A stretch of DNA of 64,000 nucleotides from the NCBI GenBank assembly GCA_963826165.1, contig CAWGWC010000017.1, positions 1-64,000 of the forward strand, given 5' to 3'. Every line of letters starts with the position of its first letter. Positions within the stretch are counted from its first letter, which is position 1. Source of the stretch: JACVRW01 sp963826165. Its GTDB lineage: Bacteria; Actinomycetota; Thermoleophilia; Solirubrobacterales; Thermoleophilaceae. The position numbers were made by a program, and so were the translations under genes. Of the stretch, positions 53,254 to 61,340 are shown piece after piece. The notes beneath the pieces are model-generated. The model was not told the origin of the DNA and ran no database searches. It was given only the letters and a program-made list of their open reading frames with translations.

Positions 53254-53688
53254 ATGACAGAGGTCAAGGAACGGACACCTGCAGAGAGCATTGCCGACGG
53301 CTTTTGCCCGCACTGCCATCTGCTCATCGAGAAGCGAGTCGGCCTGGGTTGGCCGAAGACTCCAACGCGCTGCCCGCACTGCCGGCTTTTGGTCGGCGCT
53401 GGACGGGCACGACCACAGCCATCCGCCGAGCCGGGCGCCCGGGGCAGCGCCGCCGGTGTGTTCGCGCACGAGGCCAAGCGATCAGGAGGCACGAGGAGCG
53501 TCCCGGACGCCGTGATCTGCCGGGCCATCCGCGACGTGGCCGTGTCGCTGGGTGCCCGCCCCGAGCGGCTCCTGATGGTCGATTACCAGCAGCAGGCGGC
53601 CGACGACGACCGGCTTCCCGGGCTCGACCAGGTCTTCGCCGCCTACGGAAGCTGGAAACGGGCCCGCCGGGCCGCTGCCACTAGCTAG
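53254..53688 (+). CDS. zinc-ribbon protein with a homing-endonuclease-associated-repeat-like C-terminus
   Basis: 144 residues, ATG at 53254 after GGAGAGGGATAG. Two CPHC pairs (FCPHCHLLIEKR and CPHCRLLVGAGRA) form an N-terminal zinc ribbon. After a linker, residues 85-140 (ICRAIRDVAVSLGARPERLLM, GLDQVFAAYGSWKRARRAA) resemble the small helical repeat found in HNH homing endonucleases and other DNA-binding proteins. No nuclease motif is present, so a DNA-binding role is the best guess. Confidence 0.7.
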   Translation: MTEVKERTPAESIADGFCPHCHLLIEKRVGLGWPKTPTRCPHCRLLVGAGRARPQPSAEPGARGSAAGVFAHEAKRSGGTRSVPDAVICRAIRDVAVSLGARPERLLMVDYQQQAADDDRLPGLDQVFAAYGSWKRARRAAATS

Positions 53689-53783
53689 CCACGCGGGGTC
53701 CCAGTGGATGGCGCGCGGGCGCAGGTGGGTCGCGCGCCAGCCTGGCAATCCGCGTCACGCCCGGCCGGTAGAGTGCCGCGGCG

Positions 53784-54269
53784 ATGGAAGTCTGGTTCAT
53801 CCTCGGGCCGTTCGTGGTCCTCGGGCTCCTGGCGCTCTTCGTGGCCTTCTCGGGAGGTCCGTCGGCGGCGCGCGATGCCTACCTGAACCGCGGCGGAAGG
53901 CTGTTCACCTTCGTGGTGGTGCTGGCCTTCCTGGTCCTCGGCGTGGCCGTCCCTGCGGTGGTGATCGCGGGCCGAGGCGAGGCTGAGGGAGCCGTCGGCA
54001 GTCTCCGCACGGAGGAGATCACGGCGGCGGACCAGCGCGGCAAGGAGCTCTTCGTCCAGAGCTGCGCGGCCTGTCACAACCTCGACGCCGTCAACGCGCG
54101 CGGAGTGCAGGGTCCGGACCTCGACGAGCTCGGCGGGGTCACGAGGGAGCGCGTGCTCAACGCGATCAAGAACGGCGGCTCGGGCCAGGATCTGATGCCG
54201 GTCAACATCCTGCGCGGCGAGGACGCCGAGGACGTGGCCGGGTACGTGTCCAAGGTCGCCGGGCAGTAG
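53784..54269 (+). CDS. membrane-anchored monoheme cytochrome c
   Basis: 161 residues, ATG at 53784. Two hydrophobic helices (WFILGPFVVLGLLALFVAF, and LFTFVVVLAFLVLGVAVPAVV) precede a class I cytochrome domain with heme motif CAACH near residue 95, NLDAVNARGVQGPDLDELGG and an axial Met in QDLMPVN. It resembles the small cytochrome subunits of terminal oxidases or ctaC-like electron carriers. It is a natural client of the CcmE/CcmF system earlier in the window. Confidence 0.9.
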   Translation: MEVWFILGPFVVLGLLALFVAFSGGPSAARDAYLNRGGRLFTFVVVLAFLVLGVAVPAVVIAGRGEAEGAVGSLRTEEITAADQRGKELFVQSCAACHNLDAVNARGVQGPDLDELGGVTRERVLNAIKNGGSGQDLMPVNILRGEDAEDVAGYVSKVAGQ

Positions 54270-54340
54270 GGCCCGTCGCGGCGCTCGGGCGTCGCCGAAA
54301 CCGGCCCGAATCCTCCTCTCTGGGCGATCTTTTGCAAAAC

Positions 54341-54361
54341 GCCCGTAAGCAGCGGGCTTTT
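54341..54361 (+). terminator. terminator after the cytochrome c gene
   Basis: GCCCG (54341-54345) pairs with CGGGC (54353-54357), followed by TTTTCC and preceded by AAAA. Short but typical, 72 bp past the stop codon. Confidence 0.75.
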
Positions 54362-54396
54362 CCGTCCGGCCCGTATTGTGTGCTGCTAGCATGGCC

Positions 54397-54540
54397 GCGT
54401 CCACTGAAGCCGAGGCCCCAAGCGGAAAATCGGGGCGTGGGGGACCCGTTGGCCGCAAGGCCTGGGGCGAGTCGCGGAGGTCCGCGTAGCGCAGCTCTTT
54501 CAGCGCGAGCCCGTCAGCTAACCCCGCAGGCGAACCGAAA
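54397..54540 (+). promoter_or_regulatory. c-di-AMP riboswitch (ydaO-yuaA type)
   Basis: The 5' leader shows the ydaO signature elements: GTGGGGGACCCGTTGGCC, GCAA loop, GGCCTGGGGCGAGTC (GGGGTGAATCC-like), and the most conserved 3' block CCCGTCAGCTAACCCCGCAG with GCG. In the known riboswitch these elements form two symmetric c-di-AMP pockets and binding usually switches expression off. It ends about 10 bases before the ATG of the membrane-protein gene at 54549, so translational or transcriptional control is possible. Confidence 0.85.
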
Positions 54541-54548
54541 GAGAGACG

Positions 54549-54965
54549 ATGCAGACAGCCGGTGCCCGCGTCCTGCAGGAGGACGCTCAGGACGACATGA
54601 GTCGCGAGGCGGTGCTCCTCCAGTGGGAGCGCAAGATCGAGGCTGCCGAGCGTCGTCCCAGCCGGTTCGACCGTGAGTCTCGCTCGGACGAGGACACGGC
54701 CAACGGCACCGTCGAGGAGCTTCGTCCCACCGAGGACGCCACTCACGCCGGCCCCCGCCGCTTCGAGCGCCGCGGTCCTGCGGCCCACGTCGCGGAGGCC
54801 CGCGCAGAGCGACGCACGATCACCATCACCGGGCAGCCCACGCCTCCGCGGCGCCGGCGGTCGGTCATCGACAGCCAGGTGGCCCAGCCCGACCGCATCG
54901 CCCTCTGGGCCTTCCTGCTTGGCCTCTTCCTGGTGGCCGTCGCCGCCGGGACCGCGCACGCCTAG
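54549..54965 (+). CDS. tail-anchored membrane protein under c-di-AMP riboswitch control
   Basis: 138 residues, ATG at 54549. The first 110 residues are highly charged with Arg-rich stretches (VLLQWERKIEAAERRPSRFD, RAERRTITITGQ, PPRRRRSVIDS). A single C-terminal helix (IALWAFLLGLFLVAVAAGTAHA) ends the protein, giving a tail-anchored topology with the N-terminal part in the cytoplasm. No homologous family is recognised. Regulation by c-di-AMP points to osmotic, potassium or cell-wall homeostasis; that link is inference. Confidence 0.75.
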   Translation: MQTAGARVLQEDAQDDMSREAVLLQWERKIEAAERRPSRFDRESRSDEDTANGTVEELRPTEDATHAGPRRFERRGPAAHVAEARAERRTITITGQPTPPRRRRSVIDSQVAQPDRIALWAFLLGLFLVAVAAGTAHA

Positions 54966-55075
54966 GCGGGCGAACTCACAGCCCTCGCGCGCCCACCGGG
55001 CGCCCAGCCGCGCATCCGCTGAGAGCGCTCTTCCGTACCCCTTTTGGAGTGGAAATCGCTCCATTTCCTCACTAC

Positions 55076-55092
55076 ACTTACTGCAGGTAAGT
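55076..55092. promoter_or_regulatory. inverted repeat ACTTAC-N5-GTAAGT, probable HxlR operator
   Basis: Perfect 6-bp arms around TGCAG, 24 bp before the start of the AhpD-fold gene. HxlR-family proteins bind such spaced repeats, and an hxlR gene follows downstream of that gene. Confidence 0.7.
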
Positions 55093-55115
55093 CGCTCCCA
55101 GAAAGAGAAGCGCCG

Positions 55116-55679
55116 ATGAAGACGAAGGAGAGCAGGTTCCAGGTCCATGACGAGCTCACTGCGCCGGAGCGCAGCGTCCCCATCCTCAAGGGCGCGCTGT
55201 CGGGCGGAGGTCAGCTCCCCAACTTCATCGGCGTTCTCGCGGGGTCGCCGGCGGTCCTGCGCGGCTACGCCCGGCTCCGCTCCGAGCTGCGTCACGGCGC
55301 GCTGCCGTACGCGACCCAGCAGCGCATCGCGCTGGCGGTGGCCGAGCATCAGCAGAGCGAGTACGCGCTGTCCACCCTCCTGCGCACCGCTCGCGACGCG
55401 GGGCTCGGCCTGGACGAGATCGCTCTCGCGCGCGAGTTCGACTCTCGGGACGAGAGGGTCTCGGTGCTCATGCGCTACGTGAAGTCGATCGTCGAGAGCG
55501 ACGGCTCCCCGCCGCGCCATCTGCTCGAGGAGACGCGCGAGGCCGGCTGGGAGGACGAAGAGATCCTCGAGGCGATCTCCCATGTGGCGCTCGCCACCTT
55601 CGGGAATCTCGTGACCCGCGCGGGCGAGGTGCCCAACGACGGTTCCAGCGAGGACGCCCGGCTGCTCCAGGCCGCCTGA
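55116..55679 (+). CDS. AhpD/carboxymuconolactone decarboxylase-fold protein without redox cysteines
   Basis: 187 residues, ATG at 55116. It has the CMD/AhpD helical pattern: PNFIGVLAGSPAVLRGYARL, LPYATQQRIALAVAEHQQSEYALST, LLEETREAGWEDEEILEAISHVALATFGNLV. In peroxidase-type members the segment is ExxxCxYCxxAH. Here it is EHQQSEYALST, so both cysteines are replaced by Ser and Ala. Peroxidase activity is therefore unlikely; a binding or other enzymatic role may remain. It is followed by an HxlR regulator 10 bp later, and an inverted repeat precedes it. Confidence 0.82.
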   Translation: MKTKESRFQVHDELTAPERSVPILKGALSGGGQLPNFIGVLAGSPAVLRGYARLRSELRHGALPYATQQRIALAVAEHQQSEYALSTLLRTARDAGLGLDEIALAREFDSRDERVSVLMRYVKSIVESDGSPPRHLLEETREAGWEDEEILEAISHVALATFGNLVTRAGEVPNDGSSEDARLLQAA

Positions 55680-55689
55680 GGTCTAGGAT

Positions 55690-56028
55690 GTGACTGTGAC
55701 CACGGAGGGGGTCGTGATCGTCCACCGCGACACTTGCTGCCGCCATTATCACCACGCGGTGGAGATGGTGGGCAGGCGCTGGACGGGCGCGATCCTGTTC
55801 GTCCTCATGGACGGACCCGCCCGCTTCTCCGAGTTCAAACGACTGGTGCCCGACCTCTCCGACCGGCTCCTGTCGGAGCGCATGAAGGAGCTCGAGGCGG
55901 AGGGCATCGTCGAGCGGAGAGTGATCGACGACATGCCCGTCAAGGTCGAGTACGCCCTGACCGAGAAGGGCGAGGCGCTCGAGCCCGCGGTGCGTGCGCT
56001 CAAGACCTGGGCCCGCAGCTGGACCTGA
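55690..56028 (+). CDS. HxlR-family transcriptional regulator
   Basis: 112 residues, GTG at 55690. Winged helix with CCRHYHHAVEMVGRRWTGAI at the N-terminus (the HxlR core with Cys near residue 15), ARFSEFKRLVPDLSDRLLSE and YALTEKGEALEPAVRALKTW. Cysteines in this position act as electrophile or redox sensors in relatives such as HypR and QorR. It lies 10 bp after the AhpD-fold gene and probably represses that operon through the repeat at 55076. Confidence 0.9.
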   Translation: MTVTTEGVVIVHRDTCCRHYHHAVEMVGRRWTGAILFVLMDGPARFSEFKRLVPDLSDRLLSERMKELEAEGIVERRVIDDMPVKVEYALTEKGEALEPAVRALKTWARSWT

Positions 56029-56090
56029 GCGCGGGCGCGAGTAGCCTACGCGCCTCGCACACCCCGCGCCGACCATTCCGAAGGAGTCGC

Positions 56091-57440
56091 ATGGCCGACC
56101 AGCCGCAGACCGCCGACGACGTAAAGGCCCTCGTCAAGGATCACGACGTTCGCTTCGTCCGCCTCTGGTTCACGGACATCCTCGGCCAGCTCAAGAGCTT
56201 CTCGATCAACTCGGCGGAGCTGGACGACGCCTTTGAGGGGGGCATGGGCTTCGACGGCTCCTCGGTCACCGGTTTCAACGCGATCGAGGAGTCGGACATG
56301 ATCGCCATGCCGGATCCGGCTACCTACGCGATCTTGCCGTGGCGCCCCGAGGACCGCGGCGTGGCGCGGATGTTCTGTGACGTTGTCACGCCGAGCCGCG
56401 AGCCCTACGAGGGGGATCCCCGGCACGTGCTGAGGAGGACCCTCGAGCGGGCCGAGCAGATGGGCTTCTCGAACTTCTACGTCGGTCCGGAGCTCGAGTT
56501 CTTCTACTTCCGGAGCGCCAAGCCCGCCGACGGCATCCCGGAGATCCTCGACGAGGGCGGCTACTTCGACCTCACCACGCTCGACGCCGGCTCGGACGTC
56601 CGCCGCGAGACGGTGCTGGCGCTCGAGGAGCTCGGAATCCACGTGGAGTACACCCACCACGAGGTCGGCCCATCCCAGCACGAGATCGACATGCGTTACG
56701 CCGACGCCCTGAAGATGGCCGACGACTGCATGACGTACCGCATCACGGTCAAGGAGTACGCCATGAAGTACGGCTGGCACGCCACCTTCATGCCCAAGCC
56801 GCTGTTCGGCGAGAACGGCTCGGGAATGCACACCCACCAGTCGCTGTTCCAGGACGGCCGCAACGCCTTCTACGACGAGAACGACCAGTACTTCCTGTCC
56901 GACGTGGGCAAGGCCTTCATCGCGGGCCAGCTCAAGCACGCGCGCGAGATCACGTCGGTCTTCGCGCAGTGGGTCAACTCCTACAAGCGCCTCGTCCCGG
57001 GCTATGAGGCGCCGGTCTACTGCGCCTGGTCACGGCGCAACCGCTCCGCGCTCGTGCGTGTGCCGCTCTACCACCCGGGCAAGGAGCAGGCCACCCGCAT
57101 GGAGCTGCGCTGCCCCGATCCCGCGTGCAACCCCTACCTGACCTTCGCGATCCTGCTGGCTGCCGGGCTCGAGGGGATCGAGAAGGGCTACGAGCTGCCC
57201 GAGCCGATGGAGAAGAACCTGTACCACATCAGCCCGGAGGAGCGGAGGCGTCTGGGCATCGATCAGCTGCCCGAGACGCTGGGCGAGGCCATCGAGATCA
57301 CCGCGGAGTCGGAGCTGGTGCTGCGGACCTTCGGCGAGCACATCTTCAATCGCTACGTGGAGATCAAGCGGCAGGAGTGGGAGGACTATCGGGTCCAGGT
57401 GACGGAGTGGGAGCTGGAGCGATACCTCTCAGTTCTGTAG
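56091..57440 (+). CDS. glnA: glutamine synthetase type I
   Basis: 449 residues, ATG at 56091 with AAGGAG upstream. Catalytic blocks: GFDGSSVTGFNAIEESDM (Asp50-type loop), YVGPELEFFYF (metal Glu), HHEVGPSQHEIDMRYADALK, FMPKPLFGENGSGMHTHQSL and RNRSALVRVP with MELRCPDPACNPYL. The flap region NLYHISPEE resembles GS-I-alpha, in which adenylylation is usually absent. It makes glutamine from glutamate and ammonia. Its 3' end overlaps the convergent marR gene by 77 bp. Confidence 0.95.
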   Translation: MADQPQTADDVKALVKDHDVRFVRLWFTDILGQLKSFSINSAELDDAFEGGMGFDGSSVTGFNAIEESDMIAMPDPATYAILPWRPEDRGVARMFCDVVTPSREPYEGDPRHVLRRTLERAEQMGFSNFYVGPELEFFYFRSAKPADGIPEILDEGGYFDLTTLDAGSDVRRETVLALEELGIHVEYTHHEVGPSQHEIDMRYADALKMADDCMTYRITVKEYAMKYGWHATFMPKPLFGENGSGMHTHQSLFQDGRNAFYDENDQYFLSDVGKAFIAGQLKHAREITSVFAQWVNSYKRLVPGYEAPVYCAWSRRNRSALVRVPLYHPGKEQATRMELRCPDPACNPYLTFAILLAAGLEGIEKGYELPEPMEKNLYHISPEERRRLGIDQLPETLGEAIEITAESELVLRTFGEHIFNRYVEIKRQEWEDYRVQVTEWELERYLSVL

Positions 57441-57864
57441 CCGTCTCCGCCAGCTGATCGGCGGCCGCGTCCAGAAAACGCACGCACGCTTCGCGCTCGG
57501 CCGGGGTCATCCGGGCGGCGGTCTTGGCGAGCTTCTCCACCAGCGACGTCCAGATCTGCTCGTCGTCGCCGCCCTCCGGCGTGGCCTTGCGGACGATCAC
57601 GGAGCGCCGGTCGCTCGGGTGGGGCTCGCGCCGCACCCAGCCCAGCCGCTCGAGCCTGTCGATCAGGGCCGTGACCGCACCGGAGCTCAGCGCCATGCGG
57701 TCGGCCAGGTGGCCCGGCGTGATCGACCCCGCGGCCTGGATGTGGTCCATCGCCTTGAACTCGGCGGCGCCAACTCCGAAGCGGCGCGCCATGATCGCGT
57801 CGAAACGGTCATCCTCCAAGCCGAAGCGCCTCAGCGCCTTCAGCAGCTCGGTGGTAGAGGCCAC
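57364..57864 (-). CDS. MarR-family transcriptional regulator
   Basis: 166 residues, GTG at 57864. Winged helix: AEFKAMDHIQAAGSITPGHL, MALSSGAVTALIDRLERLGWV, REPHPSDRRSVIVRKATPEG. A Pro/Thr-rich C-terminal tail (APAPTPSPGPDSPPTPAA) overlaps glnA in antisense. It is divergent from an MMPL exporter with an AT-rich palindrome in between, so it should repress that gene until a lipophilic ligand binds. Confidence 0.92.
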   Translation of the reverse strand: MASTTELLKALRRFGLEDDRFDAIMARRFGVGAAEFKAMDHIQAAGSITPGHLADRMALSSGAVTALIDRLERLGWVRREPHPSDRRSVIVRKATPEGGDDEQIWTSLVEKLAKTAARMTPAEREACVRFLDAAADQLAETATELRGIAPAPTPSPGPDSPPTPAA

Positions 57865-57880
57865 GCATGAATCTTAACCA

Positions 57881-57907
57881 CAAGATATCTTGACAATCAA
57901 GATATAA
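57881..57907. promoter_or_regulatory. MarR operator region with palindrome CAAGATATCTTG
   Basis: CAAGATATCTTG (57881-57892) is a perfect 12-bp palindrome. The half-site CAAGATAT recurs at 57898-57905, 17 bp later, followed by AAG. It lies between the marR start (57864) and the transporter start (57928) and is the most AT-rich stretch nearby. Confidence 0.82.
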
Positions 57908-57927
57908 GTCGCTAGAGGTACACCCCC

Positions 57928-60447
57928 ATGAATTCGAGTCGCCGCTCCATTTTCGCCATTGCCGCCGGCCGACGGGCCAAGTGGGTCGTCTTCCTGATCT
58001 GGCTCGTCGGCATGTTCATCTCGTTCGGGGCCAACCTGCCCGGCAAGTTCACCGACGCCGAGCAGAACGAATCGACCTCCTTCCTGCCCGGCGACGCGGA
58101 GTCGACGAAGGTGCTCACCGCAGCCGAGGAGCTGCAGGGCGGCGAGCTCGCTCCAGCCGTGATCGTCTACCGCCGCGAGGCGGGCCTGACGCCCGCGGAC
58201 CTGCAGAAGATCCAGTCCGACGTCCAGCGCCTCACCGAGAAGCGCTTCCCGGCCGTCGTGGCCGACGGGGCGACGGCGGCCTCCGGAGGCCAGGGTGGTG
58301 GCGGTCAGGACCAGGGCGGCTCCCAAGCCGGCGGCGGCGCGCCTTCCGGTAACCAGCCCGAGGGCTGTGCGGGACCGACCACACCCATCCCGGGCCAGCC
58401 GGGCAACTACTCGCCCTTCGTAGGGCCGATCTGCTCACAGGACGGCAAGGCGGCCATCGTCACGGCGTACCTGAGGGGCGACGGCGAGTCGGACAGCATC
58501 CTCGATCCGGTCGACTTCTGGCGCGACACGGTGTCCGACCCGGGCGGCGGCCTCGAGGTGAAGATCACCGGCGGCGCCGGCTACGCGGCCGACGCGATCA
58601 AGGTCTTCGAGAGCATCAACGGGACGCTGCTGCTGGCGGCTCTCTCGCTGGTGATCTTCCTGCTGATCGTCATCTACCGGTCGCCGATCTTCCTCTTCAT
58701 CCCGCTGCTGGCCGTGATCTTCGCCGAGTTGCTGGCGCGCTCGGTGGGCTACGGCGTCTCCGAACTGGGCGTGACCATCAACGGCCAGTCGAGCTCCATC
58801 ATGTCGGTGCTCGTGCTCGGCGCGGGAACGGACTACGCGTTGTTGATCGTGGCCCGCTATCGCGAGGAACTGCACGACACCGAGGACCGCCACGAGGCCA
58901 TGCAGGCCGCCATGGCCTCGGCGGGACCGGCGGTGTTCGCCTCGGCGCTGACGGTGATCGCAGCCCTGCTGTGCCTGGCCATAGCCAAGGTGAACGGCAC
59001 CTCGGGCCTGGGGCCGATCGGCGCGATCGGCGTGGCGTGTGCCGCAATCTCCATGCTGACTCTGCTGCCGGCGCTGCTCACGATCTTCGGCCGTCGCGCT
59101 TTCTGGCCCTTCGTGCCTCACACACCGAACTGGACCGCGCCCACCGACGTGGCTCAGAGCGGCGTCGGCCGGCGCATCGTCGAGGGGTCGAGGTTCGGTT
59201 CGCTGATGCCGGTCATCGGAGCGGCGTTGGTGTGCATCGTGCTGCTTCCGCTGACCGTCATCACCGCGCTGCTGCGCCGGTTCGTCTCCCTGGTGAGCGG
59301 CGGACGGGTCAAGATCCCCTCGCTGATCAGCCTGTTCGACGGGCCCATCTTCAAGCCCTACGAGGTCCGGCGCACCAAGCACGAGCACCTGGCCGACGCC
59401 ACCCACGGCTTCTGGAAGCGGGTGGGAGACCGTGTCGCGGCGCGGCCGACTCGGATCATGACCGGCTCCATCGTCGTCCTGCTGGTGATGTGCGCCGGCC
59501 TCGCCTTCTTCTCGACCGACCTCACCACCAACGACGGCTACCGCACCACGGTCGAATCCGTGGAGGGCCAGGACCTGCTGGCCCAGAGCTTCCCGGCAGG
59601 GGCCAGCGCGCCCGCGGACGTGATCGTGCCGCCGGACGGTGACGTGCAGGCCGTGACCGCGGCGCTCGAGGAGACCGACGGCATCGACGCCGTGTCGCCG
59701 CCCGTCGCGGAGGGCGAGCAGGGAACCCTGATCCAGGCGACGCTCGACCCGCCGCCGTACTCGACAGAGGCGTTCGACCTGATCGAGCCGATCCGGGACT
59801 CCGCCTCAGGCGCCGTGGAGGGCACGGTGGTGGGTGGCGCGAGCGCGGTGGAGTTCGACGTCCGCGAGGCCGCGGGCTGGGACTCCACGGTGATCCCGCC
59901 GATCGTGCTGGTGGTGGTGTTCCTGATCCTCGTGGTGCTGCTGCGGGCCGTGGCCGCGCCGCTGATCCTGATCGGCACCGTGATTCTGAGCTTCCTCGCC
60001 GCCCTCGGCGTGGGCTACTTCGCCTTCGAGGTCTTCTTCGACTTCCCGGGCTCCGACCCGTCGCTCCCGCTGTTCGCGTTCGTGTTCCTGGTGGCGCTGG
60101 GGGTGGACTACAACATCTTCCTGATGGCGCGTGCCCGGGAGGAGACGCTCAAGCACGGCACTCGCGAGGGGATGCTGCGAGCGCTGGCCGTGACCGGCGG
60201 GGTGATCACGAGCGCGGGCATCGTGCTTGCCGGCACGTTCTCGGTGCTGGCCGTCCTCCCGCTCGTGTTCCTCACCGAGATCGGCTTCGTGGTCGCCTTC
60301 GGCGTGCTGCTCGACACCTTCCTGGTGCGCAGCGTCCTGGTCCCCGCGATCGTGATGAAGATGGGGCCGAAGGTCTGGTGGCCGTCCGAGCTGGCCAAGA
60401 GCGACGGGGCCGGCGATCGCGACGAGCTGCCGCTTGTGACCTCCTAG
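57928..60447 (+). CDS. MMPL/RND-family transporter
   Basis: 839 residues, ATG at 57928. Two repeats, each with one helix, a large extracellular loop and five helices. The first loop (about 40-220) contains a Gly/Gln-rich insert (SGGQGGGGQDQGGSQAGGG). Conserved membrane motifs are VLVLGAGTDYALLIVARYREEL near residue 295 (the GxxxDY proton relay) and FVFLVALGVDYNIFLMARAREE near residue 728. Such proteins export lipids, siderophores or drugs using the proton gradient. Divergent MarR regulator suggests drug or lipid efflux. The stop overlaps the convergent M28 gene by 4 bp. Confidence 0.92.
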   Translation: MNSSRRSIFAIAAGRRAKWVVFLIWLVGMFISFGANLPGKFTDAEQNESTSFLPGDAESTKVLTAAEELQGGELAPAVIVYRREAGLTPADLQKIQSDVQRLTEKRFPAVVADGATAASGGQGGGGQDQGGSQAGGGAPSGNQPEGCAGPTTPIPGQPGNYSPFVGPICSQDGKAAIVTAYLRGDGESDSILDPVDFWRDTVSDPGGGLEVKITGGAGYAADAIKVFESINGTLLLAALSLVIFLLIVIYRSPIFLFIPLLAVIFAELLARSVGYGVSELGVTINGQSSSIMSVLVLGAGTDYALLIVARYREELHDTEDRHEAMQAAMASAGPAVFASALTVIAALLCLAIAKVNGTSGLGPIGAIGVACAAISMLTLLPALLTIFGRRAFWPFVPHTPNWTAPTDVAQSGVGRRIVEGSRFGSLMPVIGAALVCIVLLPLTVITALLRRFVSLVSGGRVKIPSLISLFDGPIFKPYEVRRTKHEHLADATHGFWKRVGDRVAARPTRIMTGSIVVLLVMCAGLAFFSTDLTTNDGYRTTVESVEGQDLLAQSFPAGASAPADVIVPPDGDVQAVTAALEETDGIDAVSPPVAEGEQGTLIQATLDPPPYSTEAFDLIEPIRDSASGAVEGTVVGGASAVEFDVREAAGWDSTVIPPIVLVVVFLILVVLLRAVAAPLILIGTVILSFLAALGVGYFAFEVFFDFPGSDPSLPLFAFVFLVALGVDYNIFLMARAREETLKHGTREGMLRALAVTGGVITSAGIVLAGTFSVLAVLPLVFLTEIGFVVAFGVLLDTFLVRSVLVPAIVMKMGPKVWWPSELAKSDGAGDRDELPLVTS

Positions 60448-61340
60448 GGCGACGGGCGGCGCAGGGCCTCCGCCACCACGCGGCGGGCCTGACGCAGTGA
60501 CACCGGGTCGAGGCGCCCGGCGCGGTCGCATGGGCTGTGGCGGCAGGGTTCGCCCCCGGCGCCCACCCCGAGCTTCATGCCCGGCAGGCCCAGCAGCTCG
60601 AACTCGCGGTGATCGGAGTTCCCGTCGGTCTCGTCGCGCACCCAGCGGACCGCGACGCCCGCCTGGCGAGCCGAAGCGAGCAGCTTGCGCTCGACCGACG
60701 CGCGGGGACCGGCAACCGGCGAGCGCAGCCAGAAGGGCCGGTCGCGCCCCACCTCGTCGAGGGAAAGCGCCCAGTCGAGGCGGTGGGCCGCCCCGCGGGC
60801 CCGTACCCTGCGGGCGAGCGCGAGCGCGCCGAGGTGGTCCGGGGAGCCGGTGTAGACCCGTTCCTCGGCGCCCGTGGCCACGAGCCAGACATCGCACGCA
60901 GGGCCGATCCGCTCGAGCCGCCCGGCCAGCTCGGTCACCACGCCGACTCCCGAGGCGTTGTCGTTGGCGCCCGGGGCGGTGGGCGTGGAGTCGCTGTGGG
61001 CCATAACCACCCTCAGGCAGTCAGCGGGCGTGTCGAACACCCCGATCACGTTGCGCGAGCGTCCGCGACCCGGAACGGCGACCGGCTGGACGGCCACCGT
61101 CAGCCCGGCACGGGTGAACGCCCCGCGCACGAGGCGGTGTGCACGGGCCTCGGCCCGCGACGCCGCCGGACGCGGGCCCCAGGAGGCGAGGCGGACCGCG
61201 ATGTCGTACGCCGACGGGGCCGGCGGCGCCTCGCCCTGAGGGACTCCCGGCGCGACGGCCGCAGCGAGGATGGCTAGGACAACAGCCGTTCGAGCTCCTC
61301 CGGCTCGGTGACCGGAGCCCGACAGGCAAAGTGCTCGCAC
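60444..61340 (-). CDS. secreted M28-family zinc aminopeptidase
   Basis: 298 residues from GTG at 61340. N-terminal signal sequence (RTAVVLAILAAAVAPGVPQG). Zinc ligands by family pattern: His and Asp in VMAHSDSTPTAPGANDNASGVG, the catalytic Glu in ATGAEERVYTGS, Asp in LSLDEVGRDRP and the final His in EPCRHSPCDRAG. The start lies 67 bp inside the upstream DUF255 gene; no later start keeps the signal peptide. Function is probably extracytoplasmic peptide degradation. Confidence 0.85.
   Translation of the reverse strand: MRALCLSGSGHRAGGARTAVVLAILAAAVAPGVPQGEAPPAPSAYDIAVRLASWGPRPAASRAEARAHRLVRGAFTRAGLTVAVQPVAVPGRGRSRNVIGVFDTPADCLRVVMAHSDSTPTAPGANDNASGVGVVTELAGRLERIGPACDVWLVATGAEERVYTGSPDHLGALALARRVRARGAAHRLDWALSLDEVGRDRPFWLRSPVAGPRASVERKLLASARQAGVAVRWVRDETDGNSDHREFELLGLPGMKLGVGAGGEPCRHSPCDRAGRLDPVSLRQARRVVAEALRRPSP

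Noticed and set aside
53685..55583. Long open frame on the minus strand opposite the cytochrome c, riboswitch and AhpD-fold genes.
   Set aside because: It runs antisense through recognisable genes and an RNA element, is His/Arg/Gly-rich, and has no domain. It is a GC-driven shadow.
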